DNA of 47,183 nt from Nemertoderma westbladi (Eukaryota > Xenacoelomorpha > Nemertodermatida > Nemertodermatidae): assembly GCA_032718475.1 (NCBI GenBank), contig JAUCBJ010002081.1, positions 1 to 47,183 on the forward strand, in the 5' to 3' direction. Made by a program: the position numbers and the translations under genes. This document shows positions 12,401 through 21,230 of the stretch, piece by piece. Under the pieces are notes generated by a model that saw nothing but the letters and a program-made list of their open reading frames with translations, ran no database searches and had not been told where the DNA came from. Positions within the stretch are counted from its first letter, which is position 1; each line of letters starts with the position of its first letter.

Positions 12401-15400
12401 ATTTTTCTGCATCTTTGACCCATACTTTTAGCGTCAGCATGAATGCAAAATGGCAAGGCTGTTCTGTCGATAATATCTTGATGCCTTTGGAAGATGACGT
12501 ACAATCGGAATCTCGACTTTCAAGTTTGATTCAATTCTTGGCAGAATACCTGTGTTTTCATTTCGCCCTCTAACTTTAGAAGTGTAGATATAACAGCGTC
12601 CCCACAAAGACGCAGCCAGTTTTCTATTTCGTATATTTCAAGTTCAAACTTAAACATATTGAAGTCAAGGTAACGGTGGTAGGTCTTCACTTTCATATAT
12701 TTCGCTCTCTAGCAGCAGAACTGAGAATCCTGCATTGATCACCTTCCACACAAAGACATGTGGTCTAGTACATATATGCCAAGATTCAGCTTAAACGTAT
12801 TAAAATGACGGAAATCTTAGAAGATTTTAAGTTTGACATATTTCAAAATAACAATAACTCTAACGGCAGAATGTGGTCTAGTACATGTATTCCAAGATCC
12901 CGCTTAAGATCATGGACCTGGGGAAGGTCATCTCTTTCAGGAGATGCCAGGAACGACCTGGGGAAGGTCATCTCTTTCAGAAATTTCGCCCTCTCGTGTC
13001 AGATTGGACCGATTACCGACCCACAAAGACAAAATTGGACAAGAACAAAGTCAAATTTAACATTTTCTGTAACTTATAATGACAAATGTTGGGTAGGTGA
13101 CTAGACAATTATGATTTCTTATAAAGAAAATCAAATTCTATCTAATTTAAAATCAACTTTTCACGGAGTGCCAATACTTACACAGTTTATATTTTTGTAA
13201 CATTTAATCGTTGTTTTAACGATATTAACTATACAATTTTTTTTTATATTATACATAAATAACGAAATGTGAGAAGGATTTCACTTTCAGACATTTCGCC
13301 CACTAGCTGTAGACTGCAGAATAGCAGATGGATTTAAATGCCTTTAAAAGACACAGCAAATGCTCTAGAATATATTTAATAATATTCAGCTGGAACGGAT
13401 TAAAAGCACGAAACTGGAGGTCATTTAATGTTTAGAAATATAGTCCTCTAGTTGGATACTATTGAACTGATGTTGTCTGAAAATAAATAAAAACTCACAT
13501 CTTTTTGTCCTATTGAAGCCTATAAGTTTTCAAGTTGACAGCTTTAGATTCGACAACGACACAATAACAAAAACTATTTGCAAAAATTTACACACCTTCT
13601 AACACTGCAGTTAATTATGCTCCACCAACTTCGTGGCTCGCCCCACTCACCACACATACATAGTAACGTCACCTTCAAGGCAGAACCCCCTAAGTCGATT
13701 TTTTGTAGTTCTGAGATAATCGATAAAAACTGTTTATTTTTTAGAGAGATGCCTCAGTTTACTTGTTATTGTGTTTTTTGATAACTAAATATATATAGAA
13801 TTCATATAACTAAACTTTCAATTTGATTTAGAATTACCTTTGAAATATATTGCGGTTTTTTTGTAAAAATTCTGACTTATGGTGTTTTGCCAAAACAAGG
13901 GGGAACACCATTTTCTGGTATTATCCCGTAACTATACGATAGTTGCGGGGTATTGCCTAGAAAACAAGGCATCCTCAATTAGGCAAAACACCATAAGTAC
14001 GAATTTTTACAAAAAAAAAACGCAAAATATATCAAATTATAGCCAAGGCGTATCGTATGTCCTTAATAATTTAGTGCGTAGTGCGCACGTAATACATGTG
14101 CGCATTTGTTATTAGCTAATAAGTGCTATCTAACATGTTAACTAGCACATGATCAGGTGTTAGTATTACCTGTGAACGCAATAATAACAAATAATCACAT
14201 ACCATATAGCTAGCTAACACACTTGCGCACATGTTGGAAATTTTTGAATTCAAAATTCTAAAGGGCTCCATAAATTTTTGATATTTTGGTATAAATTGCT
14301 TCTAAAATAAGTACGGGACTGTAGTTAGAATCATGTATCAATACAAATTGAACAAAATGTAGCCAAATGCAGAACTATAAGAACAAAATTTAAATTCAAG
14401 AAAGCGGAACTCTAAGTACAAAATATAGCCATGGGTGGTACTCTACAGTAAGAACAAAGTCTAGCTACAGGGTTACAGCTACGTTAAAGTAAAGTTCACT
14501 TACAGTACGTCATGACGAATAATTAAAGACCTGTTTTTTCTACAGTACGTGGCAACATTTTGAGCAACTTTATCAGCAACTTAGTAAGCATTTCAGGTTG
14601 CCTATAAAGTTGCTCTATGTAAACGCCAAGTTTGTTGCTGTAAAAGATGCCTCACATAACGGAGACTAAAAGTTAATGTTACTCAAATCAAGTTGCTAGT
14701 TGCTGACCAAATTGTCCAAAACGTCCGGCAACCTAGAGTAACTTATAGCAGCAACTTGGACACAAACATTAAATGAGGGATAGATATTTATCAGCGCCAC
14801 AAATATTAATGCGGGACAAACATTAATCAGGGTGACAAACATTAATGTGGGACGTAAACATTAATGAGGGACACAAATATTAACGAGGGACACAAACATT
14901 AATGATGCACACAACATGAATGAGGGACACAAACATTAATTGAGGGACACTAACATTAATGAGGTACACAAATATTAATGAGGGACACAAACATTAAAGA
15001 GGGACACAAACATTAATGAGGGACACAAACAATAAACGATGGACAGATATCAATCAAGGGCACAAACATTAATCATGGGCACTATCGCCTTTCGCACTTA
15101 GTATGATTCATGTTACCACCCATACACATACAATATATTACAGTATTACAATTATCATTACTGTCAAGCAATAAAATAACAACAATAAATAATAACATAT
15201 TAATCTGACCAAACCAATAAATCTATGTTATTACCAATTGAAGGAAAGGATCAGGTTACAGAGATGGTTTTTCTAACCAAAATAATAAACGATGTTGTTA
15301 CTAAAAAGGGAAGGAGTAGGAGTAAAAAAATGATGAACATGAGGGGGGGACAACGTAACCAAACATTGCTTTCAATTAATTTCCATCTAATTAGGAAGAT

Positions 15401-18400
15401 GGAATGTATACAAAACGGCGGTACTTTGATCGAAGCTCACGTTCCCATGGTAGTATTTTTTCCAGTTAATCACTTAATATCTAATCGTCTGATGGCAAGC
15501 ATCACCATCGCTCATATTAATATCCATTGGCAACCATGGACCCCTATTAATGTTTTGTGTCCCTCATTAATGTTTGCGTCCCTCAATAATGTTTGTGTCC
15601 CTAATTAATATTTGTGTCCTGGCCGCAATACAAACCAGTATATAAATGATAAATTACGGGGTTTTGCCAGGCTATTTATTGTTTCTGATTTAAGGGGTTT
15701 TACAGGTTGTTATTTCTGATTTAAGGGGTTTTGCCAGGTGGACTGAATTTCATATACTTGAATTTACGGTGTTTTATAAGCCAATTATTGACTTGTGGGG
15801 TTCTGCCTCGAAGTGGGCTTAAGTTACGGGGAACTGTCTTTAGCTTATAACTCAAAAATGGCTGGTAGAAAAGCTTCGGGGTTCTGCCAGAAGAAAAAGC
15901 CGATATCGAATTACCCAAAAAGTCAAAAACATGAAAATCGAAAAAAATCGACTTATGGGGTTCTGCCTTGAAGGTGACGGTAAATACTTGCGGCAAGTAA
16001 ATTCATTTCAAAATTAACCGCTTTGACAGAGAGCTGTTTATGTTATATAATTATAATAGACCAGACGATTAGGTACGTCCTGTTACAAACTATTATTTAG
16101 AGTTGTCTGATCCTCTTGGGCTTATTTACACTTACTCCTTATGATCGTTCATTTTGGATCAGCACACTCACTGTAAAGTGCTACTTTACATTTTCAACTA
16201 TGTATATATAATAGTGTTACATATTATTAACATAATATAAATAATCATTTGCTTTCTTTATAACTCAGGGAGCTAAAAACTAAACACAACACAATTCTTG
16301 GTAACCTCGCCATTGCTGATCTTACAGTGGTGATTAGCAGCGGTCTTGCAACCATCGTTTCAATCCTAACAGATGGACATATATACCACTACCCAATCTT
16401 CGAGCAATGGCTTTGTGATGTTGAGGGAACACTGTGCGCAATAGCATGCCAGGTATGGATTATATTGTTAATGTATAGTTCCATAGATGGAAAGGATACA
16501 TACATACGGTATACGCTCTGGTACTCTATGATACTCTTTCCCAGATAGTGACGCCAATTGAACATTTGAAGAAAGTGATCTCCATTGCATATTATATTAT
16601 TTATTATTATTATATATATTTATTATATTTATATTATCATATTATTTATGAAATAAAGTTATTGTATTGGTTAGTTTATTTAGTTAGTTATTTGGTTAGT
16701 AATATTTTGTTTCTTTAAAGGCATCTTTGTGGTCTGTTATGGTGATTAGTTTGGATAGATATATTTGTGTTTGCCACAACCACCTTTACAACAAGTTATT
16801 TACAGTTCCCACATTGGTGTTCCTCTGCGTTCTCACATGGGTGATACCAAGTTCTATAGCTATTCCGCCCGCCTTTGATATTTGGAGTGACAATGTTTTC
16901 TTCGTTGGGTAAGTTAATTCTTCATTTCGTAACAACGGGAATCTAGAATGAACATTTTTTATTGTATAAACATAATCGATAATTAAAGTTTCAAGAAGAT
17001 TTAATTTTACTTGAAGAAGATAAAGATAAGAGAAGAGAGGGGAGAGAATCTTTTAGGCTTATAATAAGTATTTCATTTATTTATAGTAGTGGTGATTATA
17101 GTAGATCATGAGCTTATTAAACCAATGAATGCGTGTTCACCACCATAGCTGCTAACTTTCATCAGTAGACTAAACCCTGTTTTCCAAGTTACCTTGATTC
17201 CTATTTATCGAACAGTCAAGGATGAAGGCCTGGGTAGGACCAAGCTGCACCATTTAAAGTACAGTGCCCAAACAGTGATGCTTTTTCCTAATTGGAAGCC
17301 CACAAATGTAACCGATAGACCAAGCTGGAGCTCTATGTAATTGTTATAAACCATACCGAACGTGGTATACATTTTTATAAATTATATAAAACTGAGCATT
17401 GAGCACAACCACATCAAGAAATGCAACCTCGAACTGTTAGCTAAATCATTGGGGCGATCTATTATATTCAACAACACCACGTGAACGCTTTCGGACAAAA
17501 TCTATCTATATATTATATTCACACATACTGTCCGTCCTCATGTATAAATCATATCTTTCAGATTTATGAAATGCTACATATATATCGGAGGTGATAACCC
17601 AGGAAAATTCCTCAGTCACCAGGTTTGTGCGTGTTGGTTGGTTAATATTTTTTTTATTAATATAGTGATTTAATTTAAGTGTATTAATTTAATTGTTTGT
17701 TTATATTGTTTGTTATCAGAGCCTGCAAGATATTTTAAGGATTATTGTTTATATTGTCACATTTTCCATAAAGGTGTTCTATACATGCCGTTCATCTAAC
17801 CTTTTTCATAATATTTCTGTAGAAAACAATAGACCCGTTGTCAACAACAGACCTTAATCTTCCACTCTTCGCCTGATTAAAATATCCTCCCTGTTTATTA
17901 TGCTTTATGACAACTTAAAATTTGCAGGATTATATCTCTGCTAATGAACGTTTTTGGCTGGCACGTCTTTGTTTGTGAGGATCTCTGAAGACATATTTAT
18001 TCCTGTGCCGTTCCCTGTGTTGCTATGCTCTTTCTACAGAACACACTAAATCGCTTCATATATGTAAGAAACACCAGGATGCTATGACAGATATTGAGTA
18101 TTTGCCATCTCAATGTTGATACAAACTATCCTGCAGTCAGGAGTTTTGAGTTTTGCCAGTCGCTGCTGTCATGGAACTGATCAGATCAGCCTGTGCATGA
18201 TTTTGTTCAATGGTGGAGAGTTTTTGAGAGAATCCGTTGAGTCATTTCTGCTAAAATACCCACGTTCCTCGGACTTTCGTACATTCGCGAACTGGGGACG
18301 ACCGCATACATATGGGTGTATGTATGTTTAGTAAATAATATAATGAATATTATCTTGAATATTTAACTTATTAAATTTTATTATCGAATCTGTAACAAAG

Positions 18401-20055
18401 TAAAACGAATTAAAAAATTGTTTAAATTAAATTTAAAAATAATTATAAATTATAAATTAAAAAAATTAAAAGTAAAATCATTTTTTCCTCGGGCTTCTGC
18501 CTAGAAAAACATGCTTTTACTATTTCTCAAAAATGCGGAATAAAAAGTCGGACAAAATATGTTTATTTCTTAGTTATTGTATTAATATTATTAATAGTTC
18601 ATAATATTTAATAAACCTTATTAATAGTTATTGTAGAAAAAGAATGTCGTGGAATATGGCAACCAATCAATGAACGATGGTATTATGTCTATATTTTACT
18701 TCATAAAACATAATTTTATTTCCGATATAGATTTATTACTGTGTCATTACTTTGATGCCAATCATATTTACACCAATTCTTTATGCTGGAATTATGAGAT
18801 TCTTCAAAAAACAACAGAAAAAGATGATCGCAGCTGGAGGTAGTGCAGCTGAATCATCAATACGTAAAGGGAAGCGATTGGCTACTACCATCTTCACTGT
18901 TTATATTGTCTATTGCGTTTTGGTAACTCCGTTGTATGTTGGAATATTTGCAAATGTGAGTTTTTTTTTATAGATATAAGATTTACAATAGAAAGCAAGA
19001 AAGAAATGAAAACTTTCATTCAAAATTCATTCAAAAGTTTTCATATTAATATCACAATCCCTCTAAAGTCGTGGTTGTCAACATCATATAATTATATATT
19101 TAAAGGGGTATTTTCTGACATCTGCGCAATTTTGTTTAAAAATCTGATCATTTATCTGTACATACCGGTAGGTGCTAATTGGGGTTGGTTGCATTCAGTT
19201 GGGAAATCATGTTTATGCATTTGGGGCTGATGGTAACATACATTGGGGGTGGGTGGTTTCAACTCTGTTTAGTGGTACGGTAGGATTTCTAATTTATTGG
19301 TCATTGTCTTAATTTAGTGGTGCAGTTTTGTTAGGGTAGGGGTGGGGTTCGTGGCACACTGCTGATGAGGAGAGCCACGAATCCCAGGGTTCAGTGTTTA
19401 AATCTCCGAAACCCTTTTATTTTTATAAAATTTATTAGTTAGACTCACCTTTTCGGCGGACAAAATGTCCTATATTTTTCTTAATTTATGGGATAGCCTA
19501 TTCGTGCAATACTTACTGGTACCTGTAGTTACTGTATGGTTTGGTGTAATTTTTCTTGTGGTAGTTGGGTTGGGTTATGTAGAACTAAAATCGATTTGGT
19601 ATTTTGTTTTTTGATGGGCCTTAGTCCCTGAGTACTAACAGTGGCCCAAGTGGCCCTAAATGCTAGGTAGTATCTGAGGGAATAAGACCCCATGTCCTAT
19701 TTTATTGTTTTCACAATGTTTAATGGTAAAGAAATTAAATAAAGTTGATAAAGTTGAATAAGTTGATAAAGTTAATTATTTCCTATTTAAATTTACTGAT
19801 GAAATGAGTTATAGATGAATGGTATCGCAACACAGATTTAAGTTGAGATGTGCACTAATTTATATATTAAATTTTCTTATTTTTTACATGCAGATTATTC
19901 TCCAATATGATCCATTTCCTCATGGGGTCTACATGCTAGTTGTAATAATGGATCACACGAATTCGGCTATAAACATGTTCATTTATGGAAAAAATCCACA
20001 GTTTATGAGGGGGTACAAATATGTGATGAGAAGATGTTTTCCATGTTGCAAGTAG
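3374..20055 (+). CDS. Melatonin-receptor-like class A GPCR, multi-exon (5' exon missing)
   Basis: Six plus-strand exons join in phase to give about 304 residues covering TM1 to TM7: 3374-3467, 16269-16452, 16721-16908, 17562-17622, 18731-18955, 19894-20055. Every internal border is GT or AG. Motifs in order: GIPDN in TM1; NLAIADL in TM2; WLCDVEG, the Cys before TM3; SLDRYICVCH, a DRY motif; FMKCYIYI, the partner Cys in ECL2; VTP in TM6 in place of CWxP; NSAINMFIYG in TM7 in place of NPxxY; and a Cys-rich tail, RRCFPCCK. The (N/D)RYxxxCH and NSxxNxxIYG signatures are typical of melatonin receptors and their invertebrate relatives. The protein should be a plasma-membrane G-protein-coupled receptor; its ligand cannot be read from sequence. 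An N-terminal exon must exist upstream because exon 3374 opens mid-codon with no suitable Met. Confidence 0.88.
3674..4022. repeat. 12-bp minisatellite, unit GATTTGGCCCCC
   Basis: About 29 degenerate copies of GATTTGGCCCCY (variants CCT, CCA, GGACC). The array is open in one frame on each strand because the unit is a multiple of three with no stop, giving an artificial PDLA-type repeat on plus and a GAKS-type repeat on minus. It sits 200 bp inside GPCR intron 1 and is probably not translated. Confidence 0.93.
4176..5287 (-). mobile_element. LINE-derived unit, copy 1 (defective)
   Basis: Read on minus, a 5' non-coding segment (5287-5019) is joined to the C-terminal part of a non-LTR reverse transcriptase. 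The RT part starts just before LDFADDLGVLS, the FADD form of the catalytic box, and runs through YLGSWIRKSG, VLLYGSPC, TFTRMLRRVHCV and RLRFAGHCFRRED to stop at about 4212. It then ends in a short TAG-type tail at 4176. A TAG replaces Trp after GSPC (near 4602) and a TTTTAAAATTTTG segment near 4875 breaks the frame. The clade is RTE-like by the style of its C-terminal domain and microsatellite tail; this is an inference. Confidence 0.85.
5928..7571. mobile_element. GTGGGG-ended modular element, copy in block A
   Basis: It opens GTGGGGACTTCCTGTGAAAT and closes CAACTTCGTGGCTCGCCCCAC, matching the two ends of the element at 2321-2843. The interior has about four degenerate units of 120-300 bp. 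Each is marked by TTTCGCCCTCTAG-like and ACAAAGACA words; two also carry ATTCAGCTTAAACG or ATTCAGCTGGAACG (about 6530, 6660, 6905, 7210). No transposase reading frame is visible, so it should be non-autonomous. Confidence 0.6.
7764..7958. mobile_element. Full-length hairpin MITE, copy A
   Basis: Arms of about 53 bp (TATATT, GCG, TTTTTTTGTAAAAATTC, CTTATGGTGTTTTGCC) are inverted at the two ends. The palindrome continues toward the centre through GGTATTATCCCGTAACTAT and its mate ATAGTTGCGGGGTATTGCC. Almost the whole 195 bp can fold into one imperfect hairpin centred near 7861. Confidence 0.8.
8684..8938. repeat. 20-bp minisatellite GAGGGACACAAACATTAAT, copy A
   Basis: About 11 imperfect copies of GGGACACAAACATTAATGA. 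The corresponding array in block B (14760-15078) differs in copy number and order of variants, showing change after the block duplicated. Confidence 0.92.
9051..10164 (-). mobile_element. LINE-derived unit, copy 2 (best preserved)
   Basis: It has the same layout, the same RT/5' segment junction and the same 5' end (minus-strand start ATTTAACTAGAAAAG) as copies 1 and 3. It keeps TGG (Trp) after GSPC and reads in one frame from MTVNFESPQQVS to PAQHS (9747-9088). It sits exactly between duplication blocks A and B: the left neighbour is AACAATAAAT and the right neighbour CTGCAGAG. AAAT occurs at both edges and could be a 4-bp target duplication or microhomology. Confidence 0.85.
9088..9747 (-). 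pseudogene. Reverse transcriptase C-terminal fragment
   Basis: This 219-codon open frame is the C-terminal thumb/connection part of a non-LTR reverse transcriptase. Recognisable pieces in order are VDDFCYLGSWIRKSGEDLR, ALNRLSRIWKSPRI, VVPVLLYGSPCWALT, RMLRRVHCV, RLRFAGHCFRRED, LVLWQPHG and GQPMTFLRRILKDTGL. The palm with FADD lies upstream at about 9870 but is out of frame because of an AATTTTAAAATTTTGG segment. Finger and palm regions and the endonuclease are absent, so it cannot be functional. Confidence 0.88.
10210..11322 (-). mobile_element. LINE-derived unit, copy 3 (defective)
   Basis: Part of duplication block B and the counterpart of copy 1: it shares copy 1's TAG for Trp after GSPC (near 10636), the FNAHI variant and SGDDLRIRK, so it arose with the block rather than by independent insertion. 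It differs from copy 1 mainly in keeping GKAWAA where copy 1 has AKAWAA, and GGVSL instead of DVSL. Confidence 0.88.
11963..13646. mobile_element. GTGGGG-ended modular element, copy in block B
   Basis: Counterpart of 5928-7571 with the same two ends. It carries one extra 40-bp direct repeat: ACCTGGGGAAGGTCATCTCT occurs twice (about 12915 and 12957) but once in block A. Confidence 0.6.
13840..14038. mobile_element. Full-length hairpin MITE, copy B
   Basis: Same 195-bp foldback as 7764-7958, with a longer A-run (ten instead of eight) in the right arm. It is duplicated as part of block B, not independently inserted. Confidence 0.8.
14760..15078. repeat. 20-bp minisatellite, copy B
   Basis: About 14-15 copies of GGGACACAAACATTAATGA, three or so more than in block A, with private variants such as GATGCACACAACATGAATGA. 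Confidence 0.92.
15191..15540. other. Spacer with a dispersed repeat word
   Basis: A 127-codon open frame (15225-15608) lies here but runs into minisatellite and shows no family motif; I do not treat it as a gene. GGATCAGGTTACAGAGATGG with a following AATAATAAACG resembles words at 20815-20865 and 37095-37140, pointing to a dispersed repeat. Confidence 0.4.
15541..15622. repeat. Inverted fragment of the 20-bp minisatellite
   Basis: Four copies of ATTAATGTTTGTGTCCCTC, the reverse complement of the array at 14760-15078, 460 bp away. The two arrays could pair as a large foldback. Confidence 0.88.
15655..15985. repeat. Degenerate TTACGGGGTTCTGCCAGG repeats
   Basis: At least eight spaced copies of TTAYGGGGTTYTGCCAGG lie at about 15655, 15691, 15721, 15764, 15794, 15826, 15873 and 15951. 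The last (ATCGACTTATGGGGTTCTGC and onward through GAAGGTGACG) is the inverse of 13663-13704 and 7603-7643. The word also resembles the arms of the hairpin MITE (CTTATGGTGTTTTGCC). Confidence 0.7.
15986..16268. other. End of GPCR intron 1
   Basis: AT-rich sequence without recognisable repeat, ending in the TTTCTTTATAACTCAG acceptor of the TM2 exon. Confidence 0.5.
16269..16452 (+). CDS. GPCR exon, ICL1 to TM3 start
   Basis: The acceptor is AACTCAG. The first base completes Arg, and the exon then reads ELKTKHNTILGNLAIADL, the conserved N..LAxAD of TM2. After TM2 and the first extracellular loop comes WLCDVEG, whose Cys is the usual TM3 disulfide residue. It ends ATAGCATGCCAG|gta in phase 0. 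Confidence 0.88.
16721..16908 (+). CDS. GPCR exon, TM3 to TM4
   Basis: It begins after TTCTTTAAAG in phase 0. It contains SLWSVMVISLDRYICVCHNH, ending TM3 with DRY and the melatonin-type xCH. TM4 follows with LCVLTWVIPSSIAIP. The donor is GG|gtaagt, a textbook splice site. Two bases of a Gly codon are left for the next exon. Confidence 0.88.
16909..17561 (+). other. GPCR intron 3
   Basis: It begins gtaagt and ends tttcag. No repeat or coding sequence is recognised inside. Confidence 0.7.
17562..17622 (+). CDS. GPCR micro-exon, ECL2
   Basis: This 61-bp exon lies between ATCTTTCAG and CACCAG|gtttgt. Its first base completes the split Gly; the rest encodes FMKCYIYIGGDNPGKFLSHQ. The Cys would pair with the TM3 Cys. 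It is too short for an ORF screen and was placed by phase and by the need for a second extracellular loop between TM4 and TM5. Confidence 0.78.
17623..18730 (+). other. GPCR intron 4
   Basis: It runs gtttgt to gatatag. A 72-codon open frame at 18113-18331 has no recognisable motif and is treated as chance. TCGGGCTTCTGCCTAGAAAA at 18489-18508 resembles the GGGGTTCTGCC repeat word. Confidence 0.6.
18731..18955 (+). CDS. GPCR exon, TM5 to TM6
   Basis: It begins in phase 0 after CCGATATAG. It encodes IYYCVITLMPIIFTPILYAG (TM5 with its Pro), a basic third intracellular loop (FFKKQQKKM and RKGKRL) and TM6 FTVYIVYCVLVTPLYV. The usual CWxP of TM6 reads VTP. It ends GCAAAT|gtgag. Confidence 0.85.
18956..19893 (+). 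other. GPCR intron 5
   Basis: It runs gtgagt to catgcag. It contains a strong hairpin (19344-19385) and G/T-rich DNA at 19220-19345; no coding sequence is supported. Confidence 0.65.
19344..19385. other. 12-bp stem hairpin with 18-nt loop
   Basis: GGGGTTCGTGGC pairs with GCCACGAATCCC with one G-T wobble. The loop is ACACTGCTGATGAGGAGA. It lies in GPCR intron 5, so it would be transcribed as part of the pre-mRNA. A GGGTTCAGTGTTTAAATC stretch that weakly resembles a pol III B box follows directly, so a decayed SINE is an alternative. Confidence 0.6.
19894..20055 (+). CDS. GPCR last exon, TM7 and tail
   Basis: The acceptor is TTTTTACATGCAG. It encodes IILQYDPFPHGVYMLVVIMD, then HTNSAINMFIYG, where the NPxxY position reads NSxxNxxIYG. 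A short amphipathic helix 8 region (PQFMRGYKYVM) and RRCFPCCK follow, with Cys residues suited to palmitoylation. The stop TAG is at 20053-20055. No canonical AATAAA was seen directly after it. Confidence 0.87.
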   Translation: MILQYDPFPHGVYMLVVIMDHTNSAINMFIYGKNPQFMRGYKYVMRRCFPCCK

Positions 20056-21230
20056 GTGGTCTTTTAAATATATCAGTTAAGTTTGTTTGATGAATTGTAA
20101 TCACTATGAGTCCAATGTGAATCTGAAAGGGGGTATGCTTGGAACAGGAAAGGAAATACTGTAAGTGAAGGCAGGTTGCCCGGGGGGAAATGAAGGCATA
20201 TAACTAACGTTGGGAGTAGTATTGAATACACAAAATAGGTAATATTTTTGGGCAGTCGCTATACTTTTCAGGACGACGTTATGCAATACCTACCCTTTGA
20301 TGTACTCAGCGGCGTCGCAACATCACCCTGCGTCCCCTTACAGTGGATTAAAAAGTTAAATTTTTCTGTTTTTTAAAGTTTTAAATTTTTTTAAAATGTA
20401 AGTTTTTCATCCTGCAAAATTTCGCTTGTGCGAATACCCCTTCACGTTCCACCCCCTCACGTCTCACCCCCTTACATTAAAAAGTAATCTGAATTTCTAA
20501 CAATTTGTAACACAATCTGAATTTCGTTGAAAAATATCTGAGGTATGGGAGTTTGAAAGACTAATTTATCTCACAAGTAGCTGGGCAACAAGGGACTATA
20601 TTACGTATATCACTACTTAGGTTGTTATTCATACATAAATGAAATGCTCAGGAATTCAGGATATTGGGTAGGAAAAGTACAATATTTTTAAAAATACTGC
20701 GTTTTTTTAAAGAAAAATAAATGGATTAGGTTTTTTGCGTAGGAATAAGAAAAAACCTTAGATTTTATAATTTTTTGCTAAATAGATTTAATATTTCGTC
20801 TCAATGGTTAGGAAAGGATCAGGTAACTGTGGAACGTTACACTGACCAAAACAATTAGTCAATAGAACAGGTCACTGTTTTATTTTTGGGAGTAATAAGC
20901 TGTTATCTGAAATTAAGATTATGTTACATATTTTGAATTGCATGGACAGTTTTCCGTCGGTACCAATCAACCACTATAAGGTTGAAGATTTGGGGTAACT
21001 AGTAAATAACGCCGCAGACGGCGCTTTGTGCCCTTTCGATGCTACAAAATATCATATCATATCAATATCATATGTACTGTTGTAATAAAAATTAATTGTC
21101 GAATTGATTAACCTTCTATTTTATTATTATAATTTTCCCATATAGCTCTATATAGCCAATTTTAATTTCCCAGCTCCATAATTATGAGATTAATGAATAA
21201 TTATAGTACCAGAATTGTGTTTTTATTTAA
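20056..21230. other. 3' flank of GPCR, non-coding
   Basis: It probably includes the receptor 3' UTR but no clear polyadenylation signal close to the stop. TCAC-C rich direct repeats (CTTCACGTTCCACCCCCTCACG) lie at about 20450-20475, and a partial copy of the GGATCAGGTTACAG dispersed word at about 20818. No gene seen. Confidence 0.4.

Larger units (their letters stand above)
10165..15190. repeat. Segmental duplication, copy B
   Basis: Direct tandem copy of 4131-9050, visually about 99% identical. Differences include a 40-bp internal duplication at about 12941-12980, an inserted C in GAATCATCTATAAG at about 11213, TAGCTAGC for TAGC near 14205, and a rearranged 20-bp minisatellite. Confidence 0.95.
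3468..16268 (+). other. GPCR intron 1 (12.8 kb, repeat-filled)
   Basis: The flanking exons are in compatible phase (AG|G, Arg). Nearly the whole interior is repeat: a 12-bp minisatellite, a 5-kb segmental duplication, three LINE-derived units on the opposite strand, two hairpin MITE copies and two large modular elements. The other introns of the gene are 268 bp to 1.1 kb, so the expansion is local to intron 1. Confidence 0.82.

Noticed and set aside
15225-15608. 127-codon open frame as a gene
   Set aside because: It runs into the inverted 20-bp minisatellite, has no family motif and shares words with dispersed repeats.
18113-18331. Extra exon or gene in GPCR intron 4
   Set aside because: No motif, and the flanking exons already join in phase with TM4-ECL2-TM5 complete.
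19350-19400. Hammerhead ribozyme
   Set aside because: CTGATGAG is present but the GAAA core strand and stem III are not in the required arrangement.
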